A stretch of DNA of 64,000 nt from Capitulum mitella (Eukaryota > Arthropoda > Thecostraca > Pollicipedomorpha > Pollicipedidae), in assembly GCA_030062745.1 (NCBI GenBank), contig CP099846.1:22992701-23056700 (forward strand), given 5' to 3'. Position numbers and translations under genes: made by a program. Numbering within the stretch: the stretch's first letter is position 1; every line of letters begins with the position of its first letter. Shown here piece by piece: positions 49,616 to 61,199 of this stretch. The notes under the pieces are model-generated. The model saw only the letters and a list, made by a program, of their open reading frames with translations, had not been told where the DNA came from and made no database searches.

Positions 49616-50799
49616 AGCCTGAGCGGTACCTGTCCAAGGCTGGCCGCCCAGGGTCATACGGCTGCGGCACGTACTTTGATAACGTCATCGCTGGTTCGCC
49701 GAACGTGACTCGATAACGTCATCACTAAGCCGGGTATGCGAGCCGCACGGTAGATAATCGCGGCGTGATCCTAATATGACGATATGCTGTCGCGGGATTC
49801 GGGACGAGCAAGTGTTGTCTTCTGCGTTATTGATCCAAACCGGTTCTGCGTGACCGAGCATGTGCAGGGAACCTCCGTGCGTCCGCGGTCTGCGAAGAAC
49901 GTGAACCTTCTGCCAGCTCAATCTTTGGCCTCCAACCGTCGCTGCGGGTCCCCGCCGGGCGGCGAACCGCGCGCGCGAGCAATGGCTCTGCGGCGGTCAG
50001 GTCTTACGACGGTGAAGTGTTCAATTGGCTCGATTAAGGAGCGGGCGGCGGGTCCGTCTGGGCCCGGCCGCCGGCACCGCTTTGTCGGCCACTCCGTCCC
50101 CCGAGCCTCGGCGCCGGCCAGAGCTCGAGGCGAGGCGGCGCCGGCCGGAGCTCGGGGCGAGGCGGCTGCGACTCGACGCCTCCGGAAATCGGTCCGCGCG
50201 GCGCTCGTCGAGGTCGTGTCGGCTTGGAGGTGAGGTCCGTCTGGTTCCGGGCTTCCTCGCAGCAAAGCAGGTGGGTCAGATTTGCTGGAGTCGCGCCAGC
50301 TGGCCCGAGATCGAGTTAACGGTCGCAGGTTGCGTTGAGCTGAGATCAGCTTTCAGAAGTGTCTGGGTTCAAACCAATGCGACACCGGTTTGGGTCAAGT
50401 TCTTCTCTGGTCTCCCGAGATTTTTCACTCTTTCTTTGCACCCTTTCTAATTGTCGTCGGAAGTGCACCGCCCACCTCACTCAATCCACGCCAGCTTCCT
50501 GCCCCCGCCTCCGACGTCTGACCGCCAGACGGCGGTCAGACGTTCTACGGCGCCCGGACCAGACGGAGTACATCTCGTCCCGATCTCCCCGCGGCCGGAC
50601 TGGTTGTAAGCCATCCGGGAAACATCGCTTCGATCTGGAGGTACAGCATACCGGCGGGATCCGTCGCTAGCAGATTCAAACCACGTGATAAGGCGTAGGT
50701 GGAAAGCTCCATCCGTGTAGCGTAACCCACTCCCAAATAGTGATGTCGCCTCGGCTTTGGGCTTCTTTGTTTACCGATTTGCTAAATTAGGATGCAATG
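49616..50799. other. GC-rich island (49910-50230) in unique sequence
   Basis: CCGGCCAGAGCTCGAGGCGA at 50114 is repeated with variation at about 50140 (direct repeat). No recognisable coding. Confidence 0.45.
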
Positions 50800-50935
50800 A
50801 AATCGATTTCGTTACAAAAAAGCAAAAGACCCACAATTTTCGTCCCAAAAGAGACCAAAGCACATGTTGGCCCCGGGTTTTCCAAGGAAAGGGGCCATGG
50901 CCCGATGCCTGACGCCCTCTGGATCCGCCCTTGTC
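50800..50935 (-). repeat. dispersed repeat, copy 2 (partner at 12165-12310)
   Basis: On the - strand: GGATCCAGAGGG, CATGGCCC, GGAAAACCCGGGGCCAACAT, GTCTCTTTTGGGACGAAAAT. These are the same blocks in the same order as 12165-12310. Both copies are non-coding remnants. Confidence 0.65.
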
Positions 50936-52120
50936 ACACGCTGAGGACGCTGGCTGACGCCTCGCCCGTCACGCCCGGCCGACGTCGCCACAACAGGGTT
51001 TCGCCTCGGCTGTGCCAAGCCACCGTAATCGTCTCACGAACGGGGCTGGGTTTTTGCCGGGATTTAACCGAGGATCCGTCCCGGTATCTTCCCGGGCTCT
51101 TCCCCAGCCGCGACCCTCAGACCCCGGACCCGGTATCCGCGGGATCTGGCTCGGGTTCCGCCCGTGGTCCCCGCGCGATGCGCCCCGGGACCTGTCCCGG
51201 GCGGGTCGATGCGGTCGCGCATCGATCCGCCGCCCCTGAGCGCGTGAGTTGGCGTGTCGCGAGAGGAGCGCTCCCAAGACCCGGCCCGGCCCCGCCGTCG
51301 TCGCGCGGGCGGTTCGGCCCGGCCCGGTCTCAGCTCCGCCGCGCCGGCCGCGTTCGACCCCGCACTGCGACGGCCATCCGACCGTCGCCCCGCTGTTTAG
51401 ACCTGACTCCAGACAAAGGCACGGCTTGTTAGTCCGCAGTGCGACAGCTTCTCTGTGGCGCCGCCGCCGCCGCCGCGGGCTGAGCGATCTGCCCCTGCAT
51501 GTCTCCTAAAACTTCGCCGAAAATGGCCGCGCCGCTCTCGTCGTAGCAGGCTCATGCCGGTCACGAAATGGCGCCACTGCTCCAACTCGTCGGCCGCACG
51601 GCTGGCCCCTGCCCACCGCCCGCTGTTGACGGCCGTGTCGACCACCGCAGACACGTTCGCAGTCGTCGTGCCCGGCGCCCTATCCGCACGACGCCACGAC
51701 CCCCCCCCCCCTACCCCCCGCATGTCCCACTCGGGTCAATAGCACGGCAGCTTAGGGCGGCCGTCCGCCCAGATTGATCCCGCGATCCCGTGACGTCACG
51801 GGGTTTCCCGCGGGAAATCACGGCTCGGCGCCGCGGGACGACGCGGCGGCCGCGGCCTGGGCCCGGGACCCGGTCGTGATCCGTTCTGCCGTGACCGCCG
51901 CCGGAGAGAAGACGGGCTCTTGCGGCCCGGCCGGCCGGGCGTGCTGCCGAAGGCGGAAGCTGGAGGTCGCACTGGCAGCCGAATAGGAACGTAAAGGAGC
52001 ACGTACAGGAGCCAGGAGCAGGACCAATCAGGCCTCCGATCCCGACCGCCGTGGCCGTGTAGGGGCCGGGGGCCGGGATAGACCGGCTTCCGCTGCCGAC
52101 TCCTGCGAGATGCGGACGCG
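50936..52120. other. two merged GC-rich islands
   Basis: CpG-dense throughout, with a pyrimidine C-run near 51700-51720. Frames of 168-211 codons occur on both strands. One of these islands could hold the upstream promoter of the NCS gene, 1.4-2.6 kb ahead of its first coding exon, but no core promoter element is clear. Confidence 0.5.
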
Positions 52121-52883
52121 CCGGCACGTGACTGTGACAGCAAAAACAGGCATGAGCCGCGGTATCGAGGCCGAACGGCGCCGCAGAATTTCTGCTGCTC
52201 CGTCCAGCGACGAGCATGGCGTCCTTGGCGACGCGTCAAACTGCGAGGTTTTCGGGTCGCCGCAAGTTTTTGGCGGTGTAAGCGGCTTAACGTATTGGTG
52301 ATGTTGATCGCGCTTCGTTTTGGCGACGAAACCTTGGAATGAAAAAACTCTGGTCCTTGGCTGTCAACAACTGATTCCCATTCCAATGAAAAACCTGCCG
52401 TGAATAATTCAGGAACTTCTGTCGTTTGGTATTGATCCAGGGAATGACGTTTTGGACGTGCGATTAGTCGAAAATGCCAACAACAATTGGTTCATCCGCT
52501 GACTTCGCCGAAACAGCCGGTTGTGTCGAAGCCTGACCAGACGCTGGCCCGAGTGTTCCGGGCGGCAGTCGGGGGTGAGAACGAGCACAGACTCAATTTC
52601 ACACCGGACCGCGAGAAGGCCAATTTCCTCACGCCCGCGTTCAGCCTAATGGCCCAGTGCCACGTCTGTGTCGGCGCAGTTCGTGGCCGCGGGCCGCGGT
52701 CGCGACCTCGCCGCGGCCGGTCGGCCTCCGCGACGGCTCGGTGAGGGCGCGGTGACGGCTCCGCGACACCGACCGACGTCGCGTGTCGGCAGCGGCCGAG
52801 GCAGGTCGTGACGGTCGCACGGTCGATCCTGCCGCCCTGTTGCTGCGGCGACCGGCCCAACACTGTCGGCGGCGGGGCCTCAT
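52121..52883. other. unique sequence then GC-rich island
   Basis: 52540-52880 is CpG-dense. It continues into the CRE-like palindrome array. No gene. Confidence 0.45.
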
Positions 52884-53091
52884 GTGACGCGTTACGTCAC
52901 AGAAATAGGGCGTGATGTGACGCGCCACGTCACGGCGGTGGGAGTTAATGTAACGCGGCATGTCGCAGCGATGGACCGATGTTTGACACGGTACGTGGCG
53001 GCGATGGCGAACACATGACACGCCGCGTCACTCTGAAGGCCGTCGTGCGGCGCCTGACGGAACCGCGAGGGCCGTCACGTGATGCGTCACG
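52884..53091. repeat. 33 bp tandem array of CRE-like palindromes
   Basis: GTGACGCGTTACGTCAC at 52884-52900, GTGACGCGCCACGTCAC at 52917-52933 and GTAACGCGGCATGTCGC at 52950-52966. Decayed copies near 52983 and 53015 and an outlying GTCACGTGATGCGTCAC near 53074 follow. Spacing is 33 for the first three. Each intact core carries two opposed TGACG/CGTCA half-sites. The array lies about 0.45-0.65 kb upstream of the NCS coding start. Confidence 0.75.
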
Positions 53092-53518
53092 CTTGGATGA
53101 TTGTTCTTCAGGGAACATGCAACATGACAGCATAATCCTATTTCATGTTTGGGTGCGTCACAGGCGCATCGTGTTGGGAAAAACCGTTCAATGGAAATCT
53201 ACTCGTGAATGTTTTTTGACTATCTAATCATTCTTTATGCTACTATTTTTCGTATCAAGCGCTGCTAAAGGCGTCTGCCACGTGTAACGTTTCACATTCC
53301 GGAAGGTAATACAACGAAATGATTTTGCGTCGGATGCTGGAAGAAAACATGTGGTTCTTGTCTTTTGACTGTTTTAGCTATATCTGAGCCAAAAAGCTTT
53401 AAACTAGGCTATCTTAAAGATGTTGTTGCGTGTTTTCATTTACATTCAAGCAACTTCCCGTGTTTCCTTACGGCTTAGACATCATATCAACCTAACCGCG
53501 AAACCTCACGTTTTTCAG
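53092..53518. other. probable intron upstream of the NCS coding exon
   Basis: Ends in CTAAC (53492-53496) and a pyrimidine-rich TTTTTCAG (53511-53518), consistent with a 3' splice site. The upstream 5'UTR exon was not located. Confidence 0.5.
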
Positions 53519-53643
53519 ACAACTGACCAGCCATGGGGTGCATGGGTAGCAAGCAAAAGCTCTCCAAGGAGGATCTGGAGTTCCTCAAAGCTCACACACG
53601 CTACGACGAAGCTACCATCAAGGAGTGGTACAAAGGCTTCCGG
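53519..53643 (+). CDS. ncs-2: NCS-type calcium sensor, first coding exon (partial gene)
   Basis: First coding exon of an EF-hand neuronal calcium sensor that in animals binds Ca2+ and regulates membrane targets in neurons. The ATG at 53533 opens 37 codons starting Met-Gly-Cys-Met-Gly-Ser-Lys. Gly2 fits N-myristoylation and Cys3 could be palmitoylated. The stretch [19 protein letters not shown] followed by YKGF is the N-terminal helix signature of this family, and from memory matches the C. elegans NCS-2 / Drosophila CG7646 group better than frequenin or KChIP. The exon ends CGG|GTAAGC at 53643/53644 in phase 0. A pyrimidine-rich acceptor ends at 53518, with a branch-like CTAAC at 53492-53496. 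The 14 bases 53519-53532 are therefore probably spliced 5'UTR, and the promoter lies further upstream. Family assignment is firm; the subfamily and the exact 5' edge are inferred. Confidence 0.93.
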
Positions 53644-53699
53644 GTAAGCGACTGTCGTTGTGCCGCGACAGCAGTGCGTCTGCAACGTAATTTCGTTGG

Positions 53700-56230
53700 A
53701 AATGTTTCTTTTTGACAGCAACAAAATTTCAGGCGTGACAGAAGACGATGGGTTTGCAGAAGCTGTTTGAATTGGGTTGATCTTCAAAATGGGCATCCAG
53801 TTTGGGGCGTATTGCCGCCTTTCCTCCTTTTTAGAATCGCATATACTCATTTAATGATACGCAATCGAAAATCCGCAAAATGGGTCGAGCGGGTCAGTTG
53901 CTTAGAGCCTTCTTCAAACCAGAGAAATGTTTCATTGCGATTTGAGACTTGATGCCAATCCGAATGGAAGATTTCCTCGCCCGGTATCTCGCTTTCTTGG
54001 CTTCAAACGCCTTGCATGTGAGCCACGCCGGAACAAGGCCAATTCCTGGGTTAACAAGCCCACACGTTGCGGATCATCTGCATCCTTCGCCATGAGTCAA
54101 CATCCGCTTAAATGGCTCTCCAGCCGTTGCAAAAGTGCCAAACCGTGCCCGGCCGGCTGCAGGCAATGCAAACGGCCTACTGTTACCACCAGCGATCAGC
54201 AGCCCACCTCCCTTGCCGTTGACGCGCGAGTGTTCCGCCAGACCGCCTGATTCATCTCGCGGACGCTGCCTCGGCGGTCTTTGTGACGTGAGCTGGTCTG
54301 CTGGTTTTGCAGCTGCTCTGTCGCACCGCAGACGTCGTGGGCACGTGTTAATTCTGCTGTATGGATCTGGTCGCTTTGCTGATTGATGGTAATCAGCCAC
54401 GCTGTAGTCGATGTAGCCGCACTCGAAACTGCGATTTCCGGGCAGTTTCGATTCTATTTCGTATCTCACGTTTCGGACATTGACCTAATCCAGCGGATGT
54501 ATCCTGGTGATGTTAAATTGTCGCACGTCTGTTGTGATATTATTTATTTTTATCCAATGTTTGCTTTTTTATATAAACGGTTTTCATTGGGTTTCAAAAT
54601 CGTCAAGGTATTTTCCTTGATGAACGCTGACGTCCACGTATTTTTTCCACATTTTAGATGAATCGCTTTAAAAGTTCGCAGCTTTTGCGATGCAGAGCTT
54701 TTGCGCTGCAAAAGTACGCAAGCTGCTCGCAAAATAAGTATAATGACCCGACTACGGAAAAACAAGTTAAGCAATCCTAACACTCCCAATCACAGCTTAT
54801 TTCATTGTGCTCAAATGGTTTACCCCTCACGTGCTGCAGAGACTCAGCGCTCAGAATAAGTTTGCAGAATCACGAAAACAAGTGCCCTTATCATCGTCCA
54901 GGAATACTTGCACAGAAACTAGTTGGCATGCAAAGGTTTAAACTGCTTAAAAGTTTCGCCTTAAAGTCCGTCGTCCGCATCAGTTCTTTGATATTCCGCG
55001 AACGCTCCTCACGCCCGATTGCCTTCATGTCGTCCAAAAGTCATCGTCTGGCAATCCAGCCAACATCGACACATAGTCCGGACATGGCCGCACATGGATC
55101 CCACTTAACGCCTTGCAATCGTCTCTGGAAATAGGCCCACTTACCTCCACCGGAAACCAGGCCATGACAGCACCAACCCCATGACCTGCGTCGTCTCCGG
55201 CTGGGTCACGTGACCGCCGGAGCCAGCTGACGGCGCGCCGTGTGCGGTCAGTCGCGGCCGCGTGCGTTCGGTCGTGCGGCGTCCTGTACTGCGCTGCACG
55301 AACTCGTGACATCTGGGCTCCGCTCAGGCTTCTGAGGCTGGGGACCGGACAGTGTGGCGTTGGCAGACGACAGATGCGCGTGTTTCGCCTTTAGATGGCA
55401 GTGCGCACGTCGCAGGCTGCTCTGTCAGTCATGGAGTTCTGGCGGTGAATTCGGGCAAGATCATGCTGAAGAAGGGGCGTTATCCTGATTTGAAACGTAC
55501 TAATATTCTTTCGTTTTCTTTGTTATTTTCCGTACTTCATTTGATCTTGAAATCCAGCCCCGGAAGACATCACTTCCGGACAGGTTAAAAGAGTGACATG
55601 GCGTGTAGGTGGGTGAGTGCGAACAACAAAACACGCGGTATTCGTTTTATGCCTGCTCGTGATGTCCAAATGTTTGGAACCTGTAGCACGCATAAATAAA
55701 CTTGATTGGTCTGAAAAATGCCGCTGGCATCGTTTGCAGTGTTCTTCTTCAACTTCTGAAAGCTGGCTAGCTTTAGAAAATGTAATGAACTAAAAGCTTT
55801 GTTCCGTAGTCGTCTAGTGATAAGGCTCAGTAATGTTTACATCAGAAATCCATTTCACCTGAATAGCTGGGATTTGCCCGGTCCGGAGTTTTTCTGTGTC
55901 ACTTGGTCGACGAAAGGCGACGCCGGGTGGCTGTCGCCCCAGTGGACAGATTCGACAGGCGAGCTGTCAGGCGATAATCTAGACAGTCGATTTGGCCTGC
56001 GACCAAAGCCTTGACAAAGCCATGCCGACATGGACGTAATCAGATGCGACTATTCATGCGCCTCCGAAATGGCTACAAATTGACGAGTGGAGTCATTTGG
56101 TCGGACACGCGGATATTTGAAAAGCTGTGGGATTCTTAAGAGCTGAACGCATATCATATCTATTAGTGCAGTTTTTCCTGCTGTCGTGCTGCTTTGATAG
56201 CTCTGCCATATAACTCATAGATAATCGGAG
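53700..56230. other. NCS intron, left part, nothing recognised
   Basis: Mixed composition. No exon-like EF-hand coding and no clear repeat. Confidence 0.4.
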
Positions 56231-56233
56231 CTG

Positions 56234-56264
56234 TATAAATACACACTGCTCGCGTCCGAACAGT
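56234..56264 (+). promoter_or_regulatory. TATA/Inr-like core promoter candidate in the NCS intron
   Basis: TATAAATA at 56234-56241, with CAGTCC at 56261-56266 placing an initiator A 28 bases downstream, the normal spacing. A GC-rich segment follows (56290-56520). No convincing ATG frame follows, so a non-coding RNA or an alternative 5' exon would be the product, if any. Confidence 0.35.
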
Positions 56265-56289
56265 CCAGCTCCACCGACCTCTCATCTAA

Positions 56290-56520
56290 CCGGAGCTCCT
56301 TGCTCGTCAGCTACTCCCCCACCTCCGACCATCCCGCCGGCTCAGGAAGCTCATCTCAGCGGGCCCCACGCACGTCCGAGCCTTCCGCCCGAGCCATCCG
56401 CCCCGGCCGCCGCCGGCCTTCCCGGACGGGAGCGGACCACTACCGGCCGGCCGCGTGCCCCGGTCGTCAGGGCCTTCCGCGGCGCAGTACATCATCGATC
56501 CGCCGCCACGCACACGCCGT
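56290..56520. other. GC-rich island in the NCS intron
   Basis: CpG-dense (CCGGCCGCCGCCGG core). It lies directly downstream of the TATA-like site. Confidence 0.5.
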
Positions 56521-56774
56521 TCATCTCATTAGCCGGTGCCGGTCCGCTCCCACGATGTATAGCGGCGCTGTCAGCCGCACGGAGCGGGGGTCGGTGAGCG
56601 GGGTTTTCGGATGTTCGGTGCGTGGCGGAGTTCGGTGCTTTCCGTGGTCTCGTGTTTGCATTGTGTGCTGAGGCTTTATCTGTTTGATTAACGGCCAGGC
56701 AAAAAGTCTGGCTCTTTGTTGCCGTCTGTGCGTTTTCCGTTTTACCTGCCCTTTGAATCGGTTTTGTCCCGTGA

Positions 56775-56925
56775 CCCAAAGGCGGCGGAACGAGGGGGGG
56801 GGTGGGCACGGGGCACCGTGTCGTGAATTTAACATTAACCCTACGGCGTTGCATGGAAAGAAATGGGTCAAAAAGTAACCGGTGCCCCCCACCCCTTGCC
56901 AGAGCATGTTCCGCCCCTAGTGCCG
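56775..56925. repeat. foldback (inverted repeat) element
   Basis: The left end has GGCGGCGGAACGAGGGGGGG, then GTGGGCACGGGGCACCG. The right end read inverted has AGGGGCGGAACATGC, then GGGGTGGGGGGCACCGG. Arms of about 45 bases flank a ~60 base centre. A small non-coding transposon remnant is possible. Confidence 0.55.
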
Positions 56926-57279
56926 TGACCCTGAAAGCTCCAGGAGCTAGTGGTTCGCTTATGTGTTAAGCAAACATTTCATGTTTGTTGGACATTGATT
57001 TATCGCTGAAGCTGTTTTGCATTCATTTCATGTCCGAACCAGAACACAACTGTTTCAAATGCTGCTTTTGTATGCTGTAACGCTTGACACCCTATCGAGA
57101 TCCTCATTTGGTTCTCAGTGCCCACTAAATCAAACACGCCTTTCCATCACATCAATCGTCATAACGGCCGACGGACGAGAGGACCACCCAAGACAAAGAC
57201 CACGTGATCTTGCCATCACCCTCATGCCTGCTGGTCTGATGAGGGCAAACTCACCCTTATCTAACCGATAGACCAGCCA

Positions 57280-58140
57280 CTGAGCACTCTGCCGCCACGC
57301 CTGACGTCTCGGTGGCCTTTTCGAAAGCCTCGCTCTTCGCCGCCGCCTTCCTGAACACCATGGACTTGGATCGTTCCTTCTCTGCAGGCGGGTCGCGGTC
57401 GTACCGGCCCACGTGTCAGTGGCCCACCGCCTCGGCTCAGGCCCGGGTCTGACTGTTGCGGCCGAAACACTCCCACGGCCCGAGAGGGTGGCCGCTTCCG
57501 GCTGCCGGGCCCGGGCCCGTGAGAGGGTCGTGACGGCCGGCGGCCGCCGCTGGGACGCGGCCTGCCGCTGAGCAGACTCCTGTTCGCCCTGTCTACAGCT
57601 CGAGTTTGGTCGGAGCGCGAAGCTGGTGGGTGTTGGGCTACGGAACGCACGCGAAGCCTGCCAGAGATTCCCACAGACTGCATCTGTGGCGTTCGCGCAG
57701 CAAAAGATCTGTAGACGTGTGGGCGAAGCAAGCTGCTCTGCGTCCAAGACCTGGGTCCTTTCGGGGTTGAGGCAGGCTTGGCGAGACGGTTCTGACGGCG
57801 TCAGATCGCGGGAGTTCGGCGCCCCTCGTCTGGCCCGGACTCTGACCAGGCCAGCCGACCCTGCGCGCCGCTCGGACGCAGCGCTGCCACGCCCGGAGCC
57901 GGGCCGGCCCGTCTCCGACCGGGACGCGCCGCCTGAAGCCCGCTCTCGAGCCCGGAGCCGTCGTCAGCTGGCGTGATGGCCGGCGGCGGCGGATGCCGCC
58001 GACTGCCGGCGACCTGGCGACGTTATCAGCTGGCACCGGCGGCTGACGGGGTCCGCAGCGCAAGCCGGCAGCGGCCGCGTCACCCCCTGACGTCAGCGGC
58101 GTAATCTCGCTGAGTCAACGCCGGCCGGCCTTCCGGCGCC
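57280..58140. other. large GC-rich, CpG-dense island in the NCS intron
   Basis: About 850 bases with simultaneous long frames on both strands (up to 205 codons). None is credited. Confidence 0.55.
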
Positions 58141-58158
58141 GGTTGGTGCGAATGATAC

Positions 58159-58335
58159 GGTGAGCTGGAGTCGCAGGCGTGAGGGGAGCTCACACTGGTG
58201 ACGTGGCAAACTGAAGCTGGGGGTGTGAAAGGGAGACGCCATCCCGGTGGCTCGGTGAGCAGGAACCAGGGGTTTGGCAGGGCTCACGCTGGCATCACGG
58301 TGAATTGGAGCCGGAGTTGTGAGAGGAGAGACGGA
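58159..58335 (+). repeat. ~47 bp minisatellite, four diverged copies
   Basis: Units start TGAGCTGGAGTCGCAGG, TGAAGCTGGGGGTGTGA, TGAGCAGGAACCAGGGG and TGAATTGGAGCCGGAG, each 45-50 bases apart. Confidence 0.55.
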
Positions 58336-58869
58336 GGGCAGGGGAGGGGAGAAGCCAGGAGAGGCAAAACGCAAAGGAACGAAACCTTAAACACGCCTCT
58401 CGCTGCAAATGGATCCAGACTACTCGACGACCCGCCAACGCGTTCTGACGTGAACTGGTGTAGCCCGTGACAAATGCCCCGCGTCATAAATAGGATAACA
58501 GTGCTGCATCACAACCGATTGTCTCCGTTCGCCCCAAATCGGCGACGTCATTCCGTACAGCCCGCGCACTGTTCTGTTGAACAGCTTGCAAAGCTGGCGC
58601 TATCAGTCCCGGTTAACTTGGTCCATCTGGGATCGGGGCGAGACATCGGCGATTCTGAACGGCCAGTGCGTCGCAGTGTCGACGGATGTTTGCCGGGAAG
58701 GCTGTAGTCTTTTTAAGGCGCAAGAACTTTGGGCACGCCGCTTTCGTCCTGTTTCCTGTTTCAGTGATCAGTCCTAGGCAGCACGTAGTCCACCTGCTAA
58801 CGCCACCGTGTCCCGTCCTAGACGCCTTCAAGTCTGCCCTGTCGGGCGTTTTTGAATGCGTGTCCCACA
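58336..58869. other. NCS intron, nothing recognised
   Basis: No supported coding or repeat. Confidence 0.35.
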
Positions 58870-59100
58870 ATGTTTTGTTGTCCCTCTCTGATGGGTACGT
58901 GTGTCTCTGATGCTGTACGTGTGTCTCCCGTCTGACACAGTCCGCGGTGTGCTCGAAACCCGTTGTACATGGGTCTCTTCTTTAATATTGCCCTCTCTGA
59001 TGCATCCGTTGCATGTGGGTCCCCTGTCTGACATTATCCCACTCTGCTCTGGACACCCACTGAGTGTAGATCCCCTGTCTGACGCTGTCCGCTCCAGTGC
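58870..59100 (+). repeat. ~50 bp minisatellite, block 1
   Basis: Variants of TGTACATGGGTCCCCTCTCTGA plus CACTGTCCCGCTCTG and CCTGTACACCCG. It is the same family as the array at 59710-59955. Confidence 0.65.
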
Positions 59101-59709
59101 GGCCGCGCAGGTCGAACCACATTTCCCAGTGTTTCGAAGGAAATTTCCCTTTTGGCATGCCATTTCCCTAGGTACCGTGTTTCGCTAGTTTCCATACCCA
59201 AACCTTGTAATAATGCCGGTTCCGTCCGTGCACCTGTATCTACGGCATACAAAAAAAAATAAAACCATGCCAGATGCGAACAATAGACGATACAAATGAA
59301 CGGCCGAAAAGGATATTTTGGAAAGGAAGGAAGTAAACGATGTTTTGAGATATTTCTATGTATTTTATTACATTTCACCTAGTGCATTATTGCTTAGGTA
59401 TTTGACCGCTAGGAATGTTGCGTATTTGCACACAGTGCCAGGGTAAATGCTAATATTTTTGATGCGGTAGAGGCAACGTATAGTATGCACTTAAAATACG
59501 TGGTAATTTGTTACCAAATGGTGACGTCATTGCGCAGGAAAAAAAGAGACGCGAAGTTTTCACCACCTTTTCCCCGAGAATGGGTTTGTCAAAAAAATGA
59601 TTAGTTAAGTGGATTAGGTATCCACAGCCTAGAAATTTCGCCAGATTACGGCCTATATCCATAGATCCCCAGACCCAAGTCATCCCTAGACAAGGGATTC
59701 CCTAGATGT
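59101..59709. other. NCS intron spacer between two minisatellite blocks
   Basis: AT-rich. Includes an A9 tract near 59252. No gene. Confidence 0.4.
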
Positions 59710-59955
59710 GGTCGTACTGCTCCGTTCTGTTCTGAACACCCGCTAAAAATTGGTTCCCTCTCTGATACTGTCTTACTTTGTCCTGCACATATGCTGTGCT
59801 TGGGTCCCCTCTCTGTCACTGCCGCCCTAATCTGTTCATCTGCTGTACCCGCTGTACATGGTTCCCCCTCCGATACTGTCCCGCTGTGTCCTGTACACCC
59901 GCTGTACATGGGTCCTATCTCCGACACTGCCCGCTCTGTGTTGTGCGCAGGCTGT
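59710..59955 (+). repeat. ~50 bp minisatellite, block 2
   Basis: TGGTTCCCTCTCTGATACTG at 59751, TGGGTCCCCTCTCTGTCACTG at 59801, TGGTTCCCCCTCCGATACTG at 59859 and TGGGTCCTATCTCCGACACTG at 59909. Spacings are 50, 58 and 50. Confidence 0.75.
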
Positions 59956-60780
59956 CGGCGGTCGGGGCCGGAAGTGGACGTGGCCGTGCGGCGCGTCGCG
60001 CCGGGGTGTCGGGGTTACGCTCTGTATTGATCGGCCAGGCCTCTCCACTGCCGCCGCGGCCCGCCACCAGCGGTGGCGCGGCTTCATTTCAAATGTGGAC
60101 GGAGTTCTGAACTGATTAAAAGCGTTTATTGTGCTACTGGGAAGAGGAGAATTAATTATTTATCAAGTCCTTTCGAAGATTCTCATAACGTAGCCGTGGA
60201 GGTGATTTTTGCCCCTGGGAAATCGGTTCGGTCTTAGCAGAGCAACGCGTTATCCAATTTCAGGTGCTTGTAGGTTCCAGCAACAGTGTGTAAATATGTC
60301 ACTGTATTTTCACGGCGAGGTGGTTTGCGATGCCACCGGAGTATTATCTTTGGAAGCTGCCCCTGGGCAGTCTGCCTCTTCCCGACATTTTTCCAGCCGG
60401 GAGAGGTTATCGTGTACTCTCTGGCCATAATTCTACAGACAGTCCAGTGCCGCCGGCACCGCCACCGCCGGACGGCCGGTCCAGCCGTTCCCTCTGCACG
60501 CCGATAAGGACAGACGACGTGATGAATGGGACGTGGCGGACGTGCGACCTGGACTCGTTGTCTGCTGCTGATCTCCGAACATATTCGGACGGAGTGGTTT
60601 TCGCGTGCAGCTGTTTCAGAATGTGGTGGAATGTCTTAGCGGGTCTCGAGATAAAACGGTCCTTATTATTGGGGATGAAAAGAGGATTTGGGATGCTGAT
60701 GATGAATGCATGGAGGCTTTCTGAGCCTCATGACCATAGATCACTGTTACAGGAGATAAGCTCGTGATCAGTGTAATAAA
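59956..60780. other. NCS intron, nothing recognised
   Basis: GC-rich at 59945-60090, otherwise mixed. Frames are unremarkable. Confidence 0.35.
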
Positions 60781-60784
60781 ATAG

Positions 60785-60905
60785 ATGAATGGAGGACAGA
60801 GCAAGTGAGACCGGAGTGTATGGAGGAGGGGATGAAGGAAGGAAGGAGTGGAAATGGAGACAGGGAGAGGGAAAGAGAGAGAAACTTACAATTGAAACAG
60901 AAAAG
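60785..60905 (+). repeat. polypurine (GA-rich) tract
   Basis: About 120 bases of mostly A and G (GGAGGAGGGGATGAAGGAAG, GGGAGAGGGAAAGAGAGAGA). A triplex-capable, non-coding low-complexity stretch. Confidence 0.7.
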
Positions 60906-61199
60906 GTAAGTGGGATGGATGAAACTGGGAATAGTTTTACAAAGCTGGGCCATCGGCGATTGCTACTGCTACATAGTTTCGTGGTACTGGGTGAGAGCAT
61001 CGACCTGGTGATTTTGTAGAAACACGATTTGTCGCCACTCTCCTCGTCACCGTAACAAAAACTCTGCAGAGGCCTCAGAACTGAATACTGCGCAATCTCC
61101 GTTGCCTGCCCTGCGCAAACAACAAGTGTAATAAGAAGACGTGTACCGGCTAGTCGATATTGCGGTTGTTAGGGGCTCCAGCGCGGAAAAACGAAACAA

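Noticed and set aside
57130..57747. 205-codon frame on the - strand inside the NCS intron
   Set aside because: Composition shadow of a CpG-dense island. Opposite-strand frames are also open.
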